Below are positions 32,129-41,200 of a stretch of DNA of 64,000 bases, in pieces. Each line of letters starts with the position of its first letter. The stretch's first letter is position 1. The position numbers and the translations under genes were made by a program. The DNA is taken from positions 558,001 to 622,000 of the forward strand of contig JBEKRQ010000001.1 of the NCBI GenBank assembly GCA_049517655.1, read 5' to 3'. Under the pieces are notes generated by a model. That model ran no database searches and was not told where the DNA came from. It worked only from the letters and a program-made list of their open reading frames with translations. The stretch comes from UBA11358 sp049517655. GTDB lineage: Bacteria > Verrucomicrobiota > Verrucomicrobiia > Limisphaerales > UBA11358.

Positions 32129-33112
32129 TTAATTTCGCGGATTAAATCGCGATTCACGCGCAAGTTGTTCCCACAATTTTTGCTCCGCAGCCGTGACCTT
32201 CTCCGGCACGGCAATCTGCGTGACGACAATCAAATCGCCGTGCGTGCCGTCGCGTTGCGGCAGGCCGCGTCCGCGCACGCGGAGTTTTTGTCCGTTTTGG
32301 GTGCCGGGAGGGATTTTAATATTCACGCGACCGTCAAGTGTAGGCACGGAAAGATTTGTTCCGAGCACAGCTTCCCACGGCGCGAGTTCGGCTTCATAAA
32401 TCAAATTATGATCCTCGACCTCGAAGTCAGGATGCCTGGCCAGCCGCACACGCAAATACAAATCGCCCGCAGCGCCCCCGCCCGTGCCCGCTTCGCCGCG
32501 GCCTGCGAGTCTCAATTTCTGGCCTTCAGTCACACCGGGCGGAATTTTGACCTGATGTGTTTCTGTTTTAACCGACCGCCCGATGGTGTGGCGCACATTG
32601 ACGGAGCGCACCGAACCGCGCATCGCTTCCTCAAGCGTCACCATGATGTCGCCCTCGATATCGCGACCGCGTTCCACAAATTCCTCCTCTTCGAAGCCTG
32701 TGGGGCGGCTAAAGCCGCCGTCGCTGCCGCGCATCCGCGACCCGAACATTTGCTCGAAGAAATCACTGAAACCGGTGCCGCCAAAGTGAAATTCATACTC
32801 CTGGCCGCCTCCGCCACGACCACGAAAAGTCTGGCCTCCAGGAAAACCTTCCCACCCGGGTGGCGGACGAAAATCCGCCCCGGACTTCCAGTTGGCGCCC
32901 AGCTCGTCGTATTTCCTGCGCTTGGCCGGGTCGCCCAAGACTTCATAGGCCTCGTTGACTTCCTTGAATTTTTCCTCGGCCTTCTTTTTGTCCTTGGCAA
33001 CATCGGGATGGTATTGCCGTGCAAGCTTGCGAAAAGCCTTTTTGATTTCGTCGTTATTCGCGCCCCGCGGCACGCCGAGGGTTTCGTAGTAATCTTTGTA
33101 TTGAACGGGCAT
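32129..33112 (-). CDS. DnaJ/CbpA-type co-chaperone
   Basis: 327 aa J-domain protein that stimulates DnaK. J domain in residues 1-70: YKDYYETLGVPRGANNDEIK, then ARQYHPDV with the HPD motif and YEVLGDPAKRRKYDELG; a glycine-rich linker (RGRGGGGQEYEFHFGGTGFS); then two C-terminal peptide-binding domains with GDLYLRVRLARHPDFEVEDH and VPTLDGRVNIKIPPGTQNGQ. The Cys-rich zinc domain of DnaJ is absent, so this is class II (CbpA-like). It lies 9 bp past the nucleotidyltransferase start, on the same strand and probably under its own promoter. Confidence 0.95.
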   Translation of the reverse strand: MPVQYKDYYETLGVPRGANNDEIKKAFRKLARQYHPDVAKDKKKAEEKFKEVNEAYEVLGDPAKRRKYDELGANWKSGADFRPPPGWEGFPGGQTFRGRGGGGQEYEFHFGGTGFSDFFEQMFGSRMRGSDGGFSRPTGFEEEEFVERGRDIEGDIMVTLEEAMRGSVRSVNVRHTIGRSVKTETHQVKIPPGVTEGQKLRLAGRGEAGTGGGAAGDLYLRVRLARHPDFEVEDHNLIYEAELAPWEAVLGTNLSVPTLDGRVNIKIPPGTQNGQKLRVRGRGLPQRDGTHGDLIVVTQIAVPEKVTAAEQKLWEQLARESRFNPRN

Positions 33113-33189
33113 AAACGGCGGCCATCATTCAAGACGGCCGTTTGCAAGAGAATTTGCCCGTTTGCCGGATTTTGTCAAAACCGGCGCGA

Positions 33190-34725
33190 TTATTTTTGTT
33201 TCAAGTCTTTCTTTGTGTTGTCCACGGTAAGATAACGCGAGCCGGAAAGTCCGCCGCTGTAATGCCATACTTTCAGGAGAATCTGGTCGCCCTTGGCCTG
33301 TTTGCAAAGCTTGACGGCGTTGTCTGCATTGACCACCGGTTGACGATTGATTTCCACAATGACATCGCCCTGTTTCAAGCCGGCCTCGGCTGAATTCGAA
33401 TCCTGATCAACGTCCGTGACAAGCGCGCCTTTGATTTCGTCGGGAATCTTCATCTGTTCCCGTGACTGCGAGTTCAAATCCGACACCGTCACGCCGTCAA
33501 GCGCATCGGCTTTTGCATTGTCCGGATTGGAATTGTTGGATTCGTTTTGGTCGCTAGCCTCATCCTTCGGCCTTTCGCCCAGCGTGACATTGACAGTTTG
33601 CACGCGCCCATTACGAATCAATTTGACGACAGCCTTGCTTCCCGGAGCACATTCGGAAACTGTCAATTGAAGGCTGTGGCGATCGGCAACTTCCTTGCCG
33701 TTGAATTCGACAATAACATCACCGGATTTGATCCCGGCCTTTTCAGCGGGCGTATTGGTCGAAACATCAGTTACCAATGCGCCGTTTTGACTTGGTAGGT
33801 TAAAGAATTTAGCCAGGCTGGCATCAATATCCTGTAGTCCAACTCCGAGAAAGGCGCGTGTGACCTTGCCGCCGCTGATGAGCCGTTCCATGGCATATCG
33901 CGCTATATTGATGGGGACTGCGAAGCCGATACCTTCACTGCCGCCGCTGCTGGTAGCAATCCAGGTGTTAATGCCGATTAATCTGCCTTCGGCATCCACA
34001 AGCGCGCCGCCGGAGTTGCCGTGATTGATGGCGGCATCGGTCTGAATGAAATCTTCGTATCCGCCGGGGCCATTAATGCCGTAGCCATGACGCCCCAGCG
34101 CGCTAATGATGCCCATCGTCACGGTCCGGCTGAAACCAAGGGGATTGCCAATGGCGAGAACGACGTCGCCGACTTCCAATTGGTCGCTGTCGCCGAGCGT
34201 GATGGCGGGCAAATCCTTCGCGTCAATTTTCAGCACAGCCACGTCTGTCTGCCGGTCTGTGCCGACGACTTTGCAGGTGAACTTTTTATCATTGTCGCCG
34301 ATGACGACCTTGATTTCGTCCGCACCGTCCACGACGTGATTGGCTGTCAAAATGTAGCCGTTCGGCGACACAATGACGCCTGAACCGAGGACTTGTTCCC
34401 TCCTCGTGATTTCGCGGTTGTCATTCGGGCCAGGTCGATCCCCAAAAAATTGGCGGAAAAACGGGTCGTTAAAAAATGGATTAGGGAACGACCGCATGTG
34501 AACAATGTGTGTGGAGTAAATATTCACCACACTCGGCGCGGCCTCTTTGACAACCGGCGCGAAGCTGACACCCAGCTTGACATCGCGGTTAACCGGCGTG
34601 GTTTGGACTTTGATTTCAGGCAATGGAGGCGCGTCTTTTCCCCACGTAATCAAACAGGACATGGCAACCACAGTCAATATGCCGGCCATCACCGGCAAAA
34701 ACCCCACTATTGGAATGCGTTTCAT
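33190..34725 (-). CDS. HtrA/Deg-family periplasmic serine protease
   Basis: 511 aa from ATG 34725 (MKRIPIVGFLPVMAG), with an N-terminal membrane segment or signal. Trypsin-like triad: His in TANHVVDG, Asp in TDVAVLKID, Ser in GNSGGALVD. Two PDZ domains follow (FLGVGLQDIDASLAKFF; NSAEAGLKQGDVIVEINRQP), separated by an Asn/Asp-rich linker. Degrades or refolds misfolded envelope proteins. Together with prc and msrA across the next divergent region it forms an envelope quality-control group. An upstream in-frame ATG at 34782 is less likely because it would put charged, cysteine-rich sequence before the signal. Confidence 0.96.
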   Translation of the reverse strand: MKRIPIVGFLPVMAGILTVVAMSCLITWGKDAPPLPEIKVQTTPVNRDVKLGVSFAPVVKEAAPSVVNIYSTHIVHMRSFPNPFFNDPFFRQFFGDRPGPNDNREITRREQVLGSGVIVSPNGYILTANHVVDGADEIKVVIGDNDKKFTCKVVGTDRQTDVAVLKIDAKDLPAITLGDSDQLEVGDVVLAIGNPLGFSRTVTMGIISALGRHGYGINGPGGYEDFIQTDAAINHGNSGGALVDAEGRLIGINTWIATSSGGSEGIGFAVPINIARYAMERLISGGKVTRAFLGVGLQDIDASLAKFFNLPSQNGALVTDVSTNTPAEKAGIKSGDVIVEFNGKEVADRHSLQLTVSECAPGSKAVVKLIRNGRVQTVNVTLGERPKDEASDQNESNNSNPDNAKADALDGVTVSDLNSQSREQMKIPDEIKGALVTDVDQDSNSAEAGLKQGDVIVEINRQPVVNADNAVKLCKQAKGDQILLKVWHYSGGLSGSRYLTVDNTKKDLKQK

Positions 34726-34945
34726 ATTTGTGAAATAGACATCATAGCCGGAGCAATGTTCAAAACATAAACACCCTTTCACTGCCTGCGCCTGCGACCG
34801 GGAACAGCAATGCGAAGGCTGTCAACACACAAAACCGCTCACAATGCAGTCGTCCGAACATTTTGCCTCGGAAGTTGCATTATCAAAATCATTCCCGAAA
34901 TGCAGCCCCGTTTAGCGTAGCGGGCGATTGAAAACCAAAAGTTTG

Positions 34946-34974
34946 TTTTCAGATTGAAAAATCCAAGCTACATT
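34946..34974 (+). promoter_or_regulatory. Possible promoter for prc
   Basis: TTTTCA (34946-34951), 17 bp, TACATT (34969-34974): 8 of 12 consensus bases, about 22 bp before the ATG. The rest of the htrA-prc gap (34783-34945) shows nothing I can name. Confidence 0.35.
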
Positions 34975-34996
34975 GGTCGAAGTTGTGTCAATTACA

Positions 34997-37288
34997 ATGC
35001 GCCACTCAAAAGTAACAGCCCCGTGTGTCATCGCACCCGTAATCCTGTTTTGTCTTTTCATTGTTGGCTGCACTACCGTAAAAAAAGCCCCGCCGTCGGT
35101 GCAAGAAGTTCCACCATTCGGGCCGAACGACGCCCGCATTTCCTATGTCACAGCACGTTTGTTGGAAGAATATCATTACTCCCAGCATCCCCTCGATGAG
35201 GAAATGTCGAAGAAATTTTTTGACGGTTATTTGGAAGCACTCGACCCGCAGCATCTTTATTTTTTGCAATCTGACATTGCTGATTTTGCACGGTACCGGA
35301 CGAATCTTGACACGCTAACCATCAATTATCATGGCACATCTGACTTGACGCCGGCACGCGAAATTTTCCAGCGCTTTCTGGAGCGGCTGAAACAGCACGT
35401 CGCTTATGTGGACCCCTTGCTGAAGGAGAATGAATTTCAGTTTTACTCCCACGATCGCATCCTTTTGGACCGGCACAAGGCGCCTTACCCAAAGAACATC
35501 GCCGAGGCGCAGGAGTTTTGGCGGCAAAGACTGCTCTACGATTATTTGCAGGAGAAGCTCAGGCGTGAAGTTTCGCAGACCAATGGCAATGTGATTGTGT
35601 CCCTTCCAAAATCCGCTTCCGCGGAAATAGCCGAAAAGCTCGCACGCCACTATCACTGGATTCTACGAATGTACACCAACTGGGACGGCTCTGACATCCT
35701 GCAAGAATACCTCAACGCACTCACGCATGCCTACGATCCGCACTCGGATTATTTCAACACAAGCCATGCGCAGGATTTTTCCATCGACATGAGTTTGTCG
35801 CTCTTCGGCATCGGAGCCCAACTTCATTCCGAAGACGGTTATTGCACCATTATTTCACTTATTCCCGGCGGCCCGGCGGCTAAAAGCAAGCAGCTCAAGG
35901 AAAACGACCGCATTATTGCTGTCGCGCAAGGCAAACAACCGCCCGTGGATGTGGTGGACATGGAAATTTCCAAGACCGTTCAACTGATTCGCGGACCGAA
36001 GGGCACCGAAGTGCAGTTGACGATCATTCCTGCGGACGATCCGAGTTCGCGGCGGGTCGTAAGTTTGATCCGCGACGAAATCAAGCTTGAAGACCAGGAA
36101 GCCAAGGCGCTTCTCATTGAAATACCCGATGGCCGCGGAGGCACAAACCGCCTGGGCGTCATCGATCTGCCGTCGTTTTACGCCACGATTGACCTAGCCG
36201 GCAGTAGCGGGCATCCGACGCCCAAAAGCACCACCGCCGATGCTTCAAAGCTGATCGAAAAACTCGAGCAGGAAAAAGTCGCGGGCATCATCATTGATCT
36301 GCGACTCAACGGCGGCGGCTCGCTTGAAGAAGCAGTCCATTTCACCGGCTTGTTCATCACAAACGGTCCGGTTGTGCTTGCCCGCCTTCCTAACGGTAGC
36401 GTCAAAAAGGATGAAGATAACGATCCTTCTGAACTTTACGGTGGCCCCCTCGTTGTCCTCGTCAATCGTTTCAGCGCATCCGCGTCTGAAATTGTTGCCG
36501 GCGCGCTGCAGGATTATGGCCGGGCGTTGATTGTTGGTGACACCTCAACGTATGGCAAAGGCACGGTGCAAAATTTAAACCCACTCCGCCCGTTCTTCAT
36601 TTGGTCCGCCAACGAATCCACTACGAACGATCCGGGCACCGTCAAAATCACCATTCGCAAATTCTACCGCGTCAGCGGCGCCTCCACACAGTTGAAGGGC
36701 GTTACACCGGACATCGTATTGCCGGACCCATTGAGTTATTCGACCTCCATCGGCGAGGACTCGCTTGAAAATGCCCTGCCATGGGACACGATTCACAGCG
36801 CGGACTATGACAAACTCAATCTTGTGCAGCCATATCTCGCGCCATTGCGTCTGCACTCGGAGGCGCGTCTGGCTACAAACCAGGATTTCATTTATATTCG
36901 TCAGGACATTGACGAAATGCGAAAGCTGCAGGCCGACAAAACCGTTTCACTCAACGAACGCGAATGCTTGAAGGAACTTGAAGAAGACAATGCCCGCCAG
37001 AAGGCGCGCGATCAGGAACGTCTCGCACGCAAACCAGCGGACATGAAAATTTATGAACTGACCGTCGAGAACGCCGATCAACCCGGTCTTCCACCACCAC
37101 TTGGAGAAACCAATGGTGTAACCGCAACCATTTCGTCTGCAGGCACGAATGTGAGGAAGAACGCGCCCCCAATAGTTACCGCCGCGCCGAAGCCGCCTGC
37201 AATTAATCCTACTTTGGACGAAACGGAACGAATCCTCGAAGATTACATTTCACTTTTTTTATCGAACCAGCCTTTGATTGCCAACTAG
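34997..37288 (+). CDS. prc: Carboxyl-terminal processing protease (Prc/Tsp), lipoprotein form
   Basis: 763 aa from ATG 34997. Signal peptide with lipobox: CVIAPVILFCLFIVGCTT, so it is probably a lipoprotein. Order: N-terminal Tsp domain (ARLLEEYHYSQHPLDEEMSK, DPQHLYFLQSDI), PDZ (LFGIGAQLHSEDGYCTIISL), S41 protease domain with LRLNGGGSLEEA, the Ser in NRFSASASEIVAG and the Lys in TYGKGTVQN, then a DUF3340-like C-terminus. It cuts proteins from the C-terminus in the periplasm. A TTG at 34973 is also in frame, but ATG at 34997 gives a clean signal. The first cytosolic residues MRHSKVTAP are basic as expected. Confidence 0.95.
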   Translation: MRHSKVTAPCVIAPVILFCLFIVGCTTVKKAPPSVQEVPPFGPNDARISYVTARLLEEYHYSQHPLDEEMSKKFFDGYLEALDPQHLYFLQSDIADFARYRTNLDTLTINYHGTSDLTPAREIFQRFLERLKQHVAYVDPLLKENEFQFYSHDRILLDRHKAPYPKNIAEAQEFWRQRLLYDYLQEKLRREVSQTNGNVIVSLPKSASAEIAEKLARHYHWILRMYTNWDGSDILQEYLNALTHAYDPHSDYFNTSHAQDFSIDMSLSLFGIGAQLHSEDGYCTIISLIPGGPAAKSKQLKENDRIIAVAQGKQPPVDVVDMEISKTVQLIRGPKGTEVQLTIIPADDPSSRRVVSLIRDEIKLEDQEAKALLIEIPDGRGGTNRLGVIDLPSFYATIDLAGSSGHPTPKSTTADASKLIEKLEQEKVAGIIIDLRLNGGGSLEEAVHFTGLFITNGPVVLARLPNGSVKKDEDNDPSELYGGPLVVLVNRFSASASEIVAGALQDYGRALIVGDTSTYGKGTVQNLNPLRPFFIWSANESTTNDPGTVKITIRKFYRVSGASTQLKGVTPDIVLPDPLSYSTSIGEDSLENALPWDTIHSADYDKLNLVQPYLAPLRLHSEARLATNQDFIYIRQDIDEMRKLQADKTVSLNERECLKELEEDNARQKARDQERLARKPADMKIYELTVENADQPGLPPPLGETNGVTATISSAGTNVRKNAPPIVTAAPKPPAINPTLDETERILEDYISLFLSNQPLIAN

Positions 37289-37333
37289 CGCAATTTGCCG
37301 GAGGAAAATTAATGGGAAATGGTGTAAGGTCTC

Positions 37334-38011
37334 TTGTTTTTAGACAGCAAAACAGCAGACGTTAAAAACTATGTGAAAACCGCAATTTATTTCCTGGTGA
37401 CCGCGGTGGCATTGAATTTCACCGCGTTTGCTAGTTCCACAGCCAATTCCATGAACATAACCGAAACGAACAGAATCGAGGTCGCCACATTCGGCGGCGG
37501 TTGCTTTTGGTGCATGGACGCCGTCTACGAACGCCTGCCCGGCGTCATCTCAATCGCCAGCGGCTTCGCTGGCGGCCACACTGCAAATCCAACTTACGAG
37601 CAGGTTTGCGCTGGCGACACCGGCCATGCCGAAGTCACGCAAATTGAGTTTGATTCTGCAAAAATTTCCTACAAAAAACTGCTCGACGTGTTCTGGCAGG
37701 CACACGATCCGACCACATTGAATCGCCAGGGCGCGGACGAAGGCACGCAATATCGCTCCATTATTCTCTACCACAATGAGGCGCAAAAGCTTGCGGCGGA
37801 GAAATCAAAGACGCAGGCGCAAAAGAATTTCAAACACCCCATCGTCACCGAAATCGTGCCGTTTACGAAATTTTACGAGGCCGAAAATTATCATCAGGAA
37901 TACTACGACAACAATTCCAACGCGCCTTACTGCCAGATTGTCATCGCGCCCAAGCTCAAAAAGTTGGAAAAGGGAAAAGTGATTGAAGAAACGCCACAAA
38001 CAGTAAAATAA
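37334..38011 (+). CDS. msrA: Peptide methionine-S-sulfoxide reductase MsrA, exported
   Basis: 225 aa from the TTG at 37334, preceded by a weak TAAGG; GTG 37373 is an alternative. Active-site ATFGGGCFWCMDAVYERLPG, then SGFAGGHTANPTYEQVC and GDTGHAEVTQIEFD, FWQAHDPTTLNRQGADEGTQ, YRSIILYHNEAQ, QEYYDNNSNAPYC. A hydrophobic signal (YFLVTAVALNFTAFASS) implies export, unlike the usual cytoplasmic MsrA, so it would repair oxidised methionines in the envelope. The second Met (MNITETNR) would give a cytoplasmic form. Confidence 0.93.
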   Translation: MFLDSKTADVKNYVKTAIYFLVTAVALNFTAFASSTANSMNITETNRIEVATFGGGCFWCMDAVYERLPGVISIASGFAGGHTANPTYEQVCAGDTGHAEVTQIEFDSAKISYKKLLDVFWQAHDPTTLNRQGADEGTQYRSIILYHNEAQKLAAEKSKTQAQKNFKHPIVTEIVPFTKFYEAENYHQEYYDNNSNAPYCQIVIAPKLKKLEKGKVIEETPQTVK

Positions 38012-38014
38012 ACC

Positions 38015-38072
38015 ATAGGGACATCCCGCCGGGATGTCCGCGGATCCCGCAATGCGGGACGGCATCCCTACC
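38015..38072. repeat. Palindromic element between msrA and gap
   Basis: ATAGGGACATCCC at the left and GGCATCCCTACC at the right, with inner hairpins ATCCCGCCGGGAT and TCCCGCAATGCGGGA. It belongs to the GGTAGGG family with a mutated left end. Confidence 0.7.
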
Positions 38073-38104
38073 AAAAAAGAAAGGGACGGCAAAATGCCGT
38101 CCCT
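38073..38104 (-). terminator. Rho-independent terminator of gap
   Basis: On the minus strand: stem AGGGACGGCA / TGCCGTCCCT (10 bp, loop of 3; 38082-38104), then TTCTTTTTTGG. It lies about 30 bp after the gap stop codon. The stem resembles the GGGACGG repeats, so a repeat may have been adopted as terminator. Confidence 0.75.
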
Positions 38105-38134
38105 CCCAATTTAAGAATCAATTTTTGTTACGGC

Positions 38135-39184
38135 TTACAGCCCTTTCTTGAGCATCAGCTTGATCAAGTCGCCGACGCGGCAACTGTAACCCCACTCATT
38201 GTCATACCAGCTCACCAGCTTGAAAAACCTTTTGTTCAACTCCATGCCGGAGCCTTGATCGAAAATCGAGGACAGTTCGCAGTGGATGAAATCCGAACTG
38301 ACCACCTCGTCCTCAGTGTAGCCGAGAATGCCTTTCAGGTAGGTCTCGCTGGCCTTCTTCATCGCGGCGGAAATTTCCGCGTAACTCGTCTCCTTGACCG
38401 TGCGAACGGTCAGGTCAACCGCCGAAACCGTCGCGGTCGGCACGCGGAACGCCATGCCGCTCAATTTACCTTTCACTTCGGGCAGCACCAAGCCCACGGC
38501 CTTGGCCGCGCCGGTCGTCGAAGGAATCAGGTTTTGCGCCGCCGTGCGGCCGCCCTTCCAATCCTTCTTGCTCGGGCCGTCCACGGTCTTTTGAGTGGCC
38601 GTGTAACTGTGGATTGTCGTCATCAAACCTTCCTCGACGCCGAATCCTTCCTTGAGCAGCACGTAAACGACAGGCGCAAGGCAGTTCGTGGTGCAACTGG
38701 CGTTGGAAATGACATGATGCTGCTTCGGATCATATTTGCCCTCGTTCACGCCCATGACGACCGTGAGGCAATCGCCCTTGGCCGGGGCGGTAATAATGAC
38801 TTTCTTGGCACCGGCGGTAATATGGCCCTGGGCTTTCTCGACGGCCGTGAACAAGCCGGTGGACTCGATCACGAGGTCAACTCCCAGCGCCTTCCACGGC
38901 AGTTCGGCGGGTGTTTTGGCGCTCACCACCTTGATTTTCCTGCCGTTGACGATGAGCACGTCGTCATCCGGCTTGTCGGTGGCGGATTTCTCCGAGCCGA
39001 CCGTGCCCTTGAAACGGCCCTGAATGGAATCATATTTGAGCAGATACGCGAGGTTGTCCGCCGGAACGATATCGCCGACGGCGACCACCTCGATGTCCCT
39101 GCCTACCATGCCTTGTTCGACCAGCGCGCGGAACACCAGACGTCCAATGCGGCCGAACCCGTTGATTGCGACTTTGACTGCCAT
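38135..39184 (-). CDS. gap: Glyceraldehyde-3-phosphate dehydrogenase, type I
   Basis: Glycolytic enzyme. 349 aa. NAD-binding start VKVAINGFGRIGRLVFRAL, catalytic SNASCTTNCLAP near residues 155-166, TVDGPSKKDWKGGRTAAQNL, GAAKAVGLVLPEVKGKLSGM and the end WYDNEWGYSCRVGDLI. Asp-Asn residues after the first strand cannot decide NAD versus NADP use. A promoter and AAGGA ribosome site lie upstream, and a strong terminator downstream, so it is a single-gene transcript. Confidence 0.98.
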   Translation of the reverse strand: MAVKVAINGFGRIGRLVFRALVEQGMVGRDIEVVAVGDIVPADNLAYLLKYDSIQGRFKGTVGSEKSATDKPDDDVLIVNGRKIKVVSAKTPAELPWKALGVDLVIESTGLFTAVEKAQGHITAGAKKVIITAPAKGDCLTVVMGVNEGKYDPKQHHVISNASCTTNCLAPVVYVLLKEGFGVEEGLMTTIHSYTATQKTVDGPSKKDWKGGRTAAQNLIPSTTGAAKAVGLVLPEVKGKLSGMAFRVPTATVSAVDLTVRTVKETSYAEISAAMKKASETYLKGILGYTEDEVVSSDFIHCELSSIFDQGSGMELNKRFFKLVSWYDNEWGYSCRVGDLIKLMLKKGL

Positions 39185-39230
39185 AATTTTTTAATCCTTC
39201 TTCAATAAAAACGGTTAAAAACGAGCCGGA

Positions 39231-39258
39231 AGTTTAGCCACGCACACCCTAGCGTCAA
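39231..39258 (-). promoter_or_regulatory. Candidate sigma-70-type promoter of gap
   Basis: On the minus strand TTGACG (39258-39253), 16 bp, TAAACT (39236-39231), 9 of 12 consensus bases; AAGGA follows 9 bp before the ATG. The leader is about 40 nt. Confidence 0.45.
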
Positions 39259-39345
39259 TTAAGAATTCAAGAACGGAATTGCCAAAATCAAAGCTTTTTT
39301 TGCAGTGCACCATTGATTTTGCGCCGCCAGAAATCTTTTCCCATG

Positions 39346-40125
39346 TCAACCACCAGTTTGCTGGGTCGCAAATTTTTCACGCTCGGCTTGGTGTCCGCGC
39401 AGGTCAAAAATGATTTTCAGGCAAACCAAAATCGCCAGTCCCACCGCCGGCGAGTGCAACGCCATCATTACAAATCCACCGGCAATAATCGTCAGATGCA
39501 GCATTACGACGCGACTGTAGGGTTGCATCATCTGCACCATGACGTTGGTCCGGCGGAATTCACCGCGCCAGAGGTAATTGTATCCAAAGGAAATCAAATG
39601 GCTTGTCACCAGCCCGGCCAACGCCCATTCGAGATGATTGTCCCTGATGATTTGGAAGGCCATGTTCACATTGAGAAAGCCCGGCACGTGATGGGAGGCG
39701 CCGCCAAAAAGGGCGACAATGAACACGCCATGGACGGCTGTGAACATTCCGTAGTGGAAACAAAAGAATGGGATCAGAGCCAGTTTTAACACCCATTGCA
39801 CTGCCGGATTGGTTAACACCTTTAGTTGTTCGGGCGGTGCATTGAGCAGTTTTTGCCGCAACGCCGGATTGTTTGTCATTTGCGACAAATCGCCAGATGA
39901 CGCGAGCAGCATCTTAAGCGCATTGAGAACCCCGATGGCGACGTTCTCCAGCCAGAAGAGGAACAGCAAGGGAAAGACTTCCCAATGAAACACGAACACC
40001 CCCGCCAGTGGCACAAGATTTGCCAGTACCAACGCGATAATTGGAGGCCGTTGCCATTCCACGCGCCGGAGTGTTTCAACGAGTTTCAAAGGTTTCATTT
40101 GTCCGAATGCCGGCAAAATAGTCAT
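39346..40125 (-). CDS. DUF6498-type integral membrane protein
   Basis: 259 aa with about six hydrophobic segments. Family-like features are VFHWEVFPLLFLFWLENVAI and GVLNALKMLL, VLKLALIPFFCFHYGMFTAV, and the end of the core MVQMMQPYSRVVMLHLTIIAG then GFVMMAL. Function unknown in the family. The 160-bp gap to gap holds that gene's promoter only. Divergent from the SDR gene 67 bp away. Start is ATG 40125; ATG 40098 (MKPLKLVETL) is an equally good one. Confidence 0.75.
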   Translation of the reverse strand: MTILPAFGQMKPLKLVETLRRVEWQRPPIIALVLANLVPLAGVFVFHWEVFPLLFLFWLENVAIGVLNALKMLLASSGDLSQMTNNPALRQKLLNAPPEQLKVLTNPAVQWVLKLALIPFFCFHYGMFTAVHGVFIVALFGGASHHVPGFLNVNMAFQIIRDNHLEWALAGLVTSHLISFGYNYLWRGEFRRTNVMVQMMQPYSRVVMLHLTIIAGGFVMMALHSPAVGLAILVCLKIIFDLRGHQAEREKFATQQTGG

Positions 40126-40192
40126 CTAAAACCGCCGGAGCGATTAAATAAAATGTGGTTTAAGTTTTTTGCTAGGCTAGGATCAGCCCGCA

Positions 40193-41185
40193 ATGAAAGT
40201 TCTGTTTATTGGCGGCACGGGCAACATCAGCACGGCCGTCAGTCGTCAGGCGCTGGACAGGGGATTTGAACTGTATCTGCTCAATCGCGGGTTACGGCAG
40301 GAAAATCCTTCCGGCAGCCACAACCTGACGGTGGACATCAACCGGCTGGGCGATGTCCGCACCGCGCTGCGGGATTTGCAGTTTGACGCTGTTGTGGATT
40401 GGATAGCCTTCACGCCGGAACACATCGAACGCGACCTAGCGCTCTTCAAAGGCCGGACACGGCAGTTCATCTTCATCAGTTCGGCTTCGGCTTATCAGAA
40501 ACCTCCGACCCATCATGTAATCACGGAATCGACGCCGTTGTATAATCCGTTTTGGGATTATTCGCGCAATAAGATCGCCTGCGAGGAACTCCTGATGCGC
40601 GCTTATCGCGAGGAAAAATTTCCGGTGACCATTGTGCGGCCTACCTACACATACAACCATTATTTTCCTGTCGCCGTTGGCGGGTTCGGCTGTTACACGC
40701 TGGCTGACCGTTTGAAAAAGGGCAGGCCCGTCATCGTCCACGGCGACGGTTCATCGTTATGGGTGATGACGCACGCCGAGGACTTCGGGCGGGGATTTCT
40801 GGGATTGATCGGCAACCAGCAGGCCATCGGCCAGGCATTTCACATCACCTCGGACGAAGTGCTGACGTGGGACCAGGTTTATCAGACCATCGCCGAAGCG
40901 CTGGGAGTGGAGGCCAACATCGTGCACATCCCGTCCGATTTTATTGTGCGCGTGGCGCCCCAACTGACGGGAAATTTGCTGGGCGACAAAACCTGGAGCA
41001 CTGTTTTCGACAACAGCAAAATCAAGACTTTCGTGCCTGGTTTTCAAGCCATCATTCCTTTCCGGGAAGGCATCCGGCGCACCGCCGCCTGGTTCGACGC
41101 CGATGATAAACGCAAGTGGTTGGATGAAACAGTAAACGCCGAAATGGAGCAAATTCTCAAAGCCTACCTGGGAAAGGCTGGTTGA
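40193..41185 (+). CDS. NAD-dependent epimerase/SDR family protein
   Basis: 330 aa extended short-chain dehydrogenase. Nucleotide site MKVLFIGGTGNISTAVSRQA, then FDAVVDWIAFTPEHIERDL, FIFISSASAYQK and a YSRNK catalytic pair near residues 123-127, IVRPTYTYNHYFP. The glycine motif GGTGNIS is the variant seen in atypical and NmrA-near SDRs. Substrate is probably a nucleotide sugar, but this is not fixed by sequence. It runs toward trxB with a 15-bp gap. Confidence 0.85.
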   Translation: MKVLFIGGTGNISTAVSRQALDRGFELYLLNRGLRQENPSGSHNLTVDINRLGDVRTALRDLQFDAVVDWIAFTPEHIERDLALFKGRTRQFIFISSASAYQKPPTHHVITESTPLYNPFWDYSRNKIACEELLMRAYREEKFPVTIVRPTYTYNHYFPVAVGGFGCYTLADRLKKGRPVIVHGDGSSLWVMTHAEDFGRGFLGLIGNQQAIGQAFHITSDEVLTWDQVYQTIAEALGVEANIVHIPSDFIVRVAPQLTGNLLGDKTWSTVFDNSKIKTFVPGFQAIIPFREGIRRTAAWFDADDKRKWLDETVNAEMEQILKAYLGKAG

Positions 41186-41200
41186 TTTCGTTTGTCCGGC

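Noticed and set aside
31946..33235. A long open frame (429 codons) on the plus strand opposite the DnaJ gene
   Set aside because: It is the antisense shadow of a clear DnaJ/CbpA gene; the composition is arbitrary and no motif is present.
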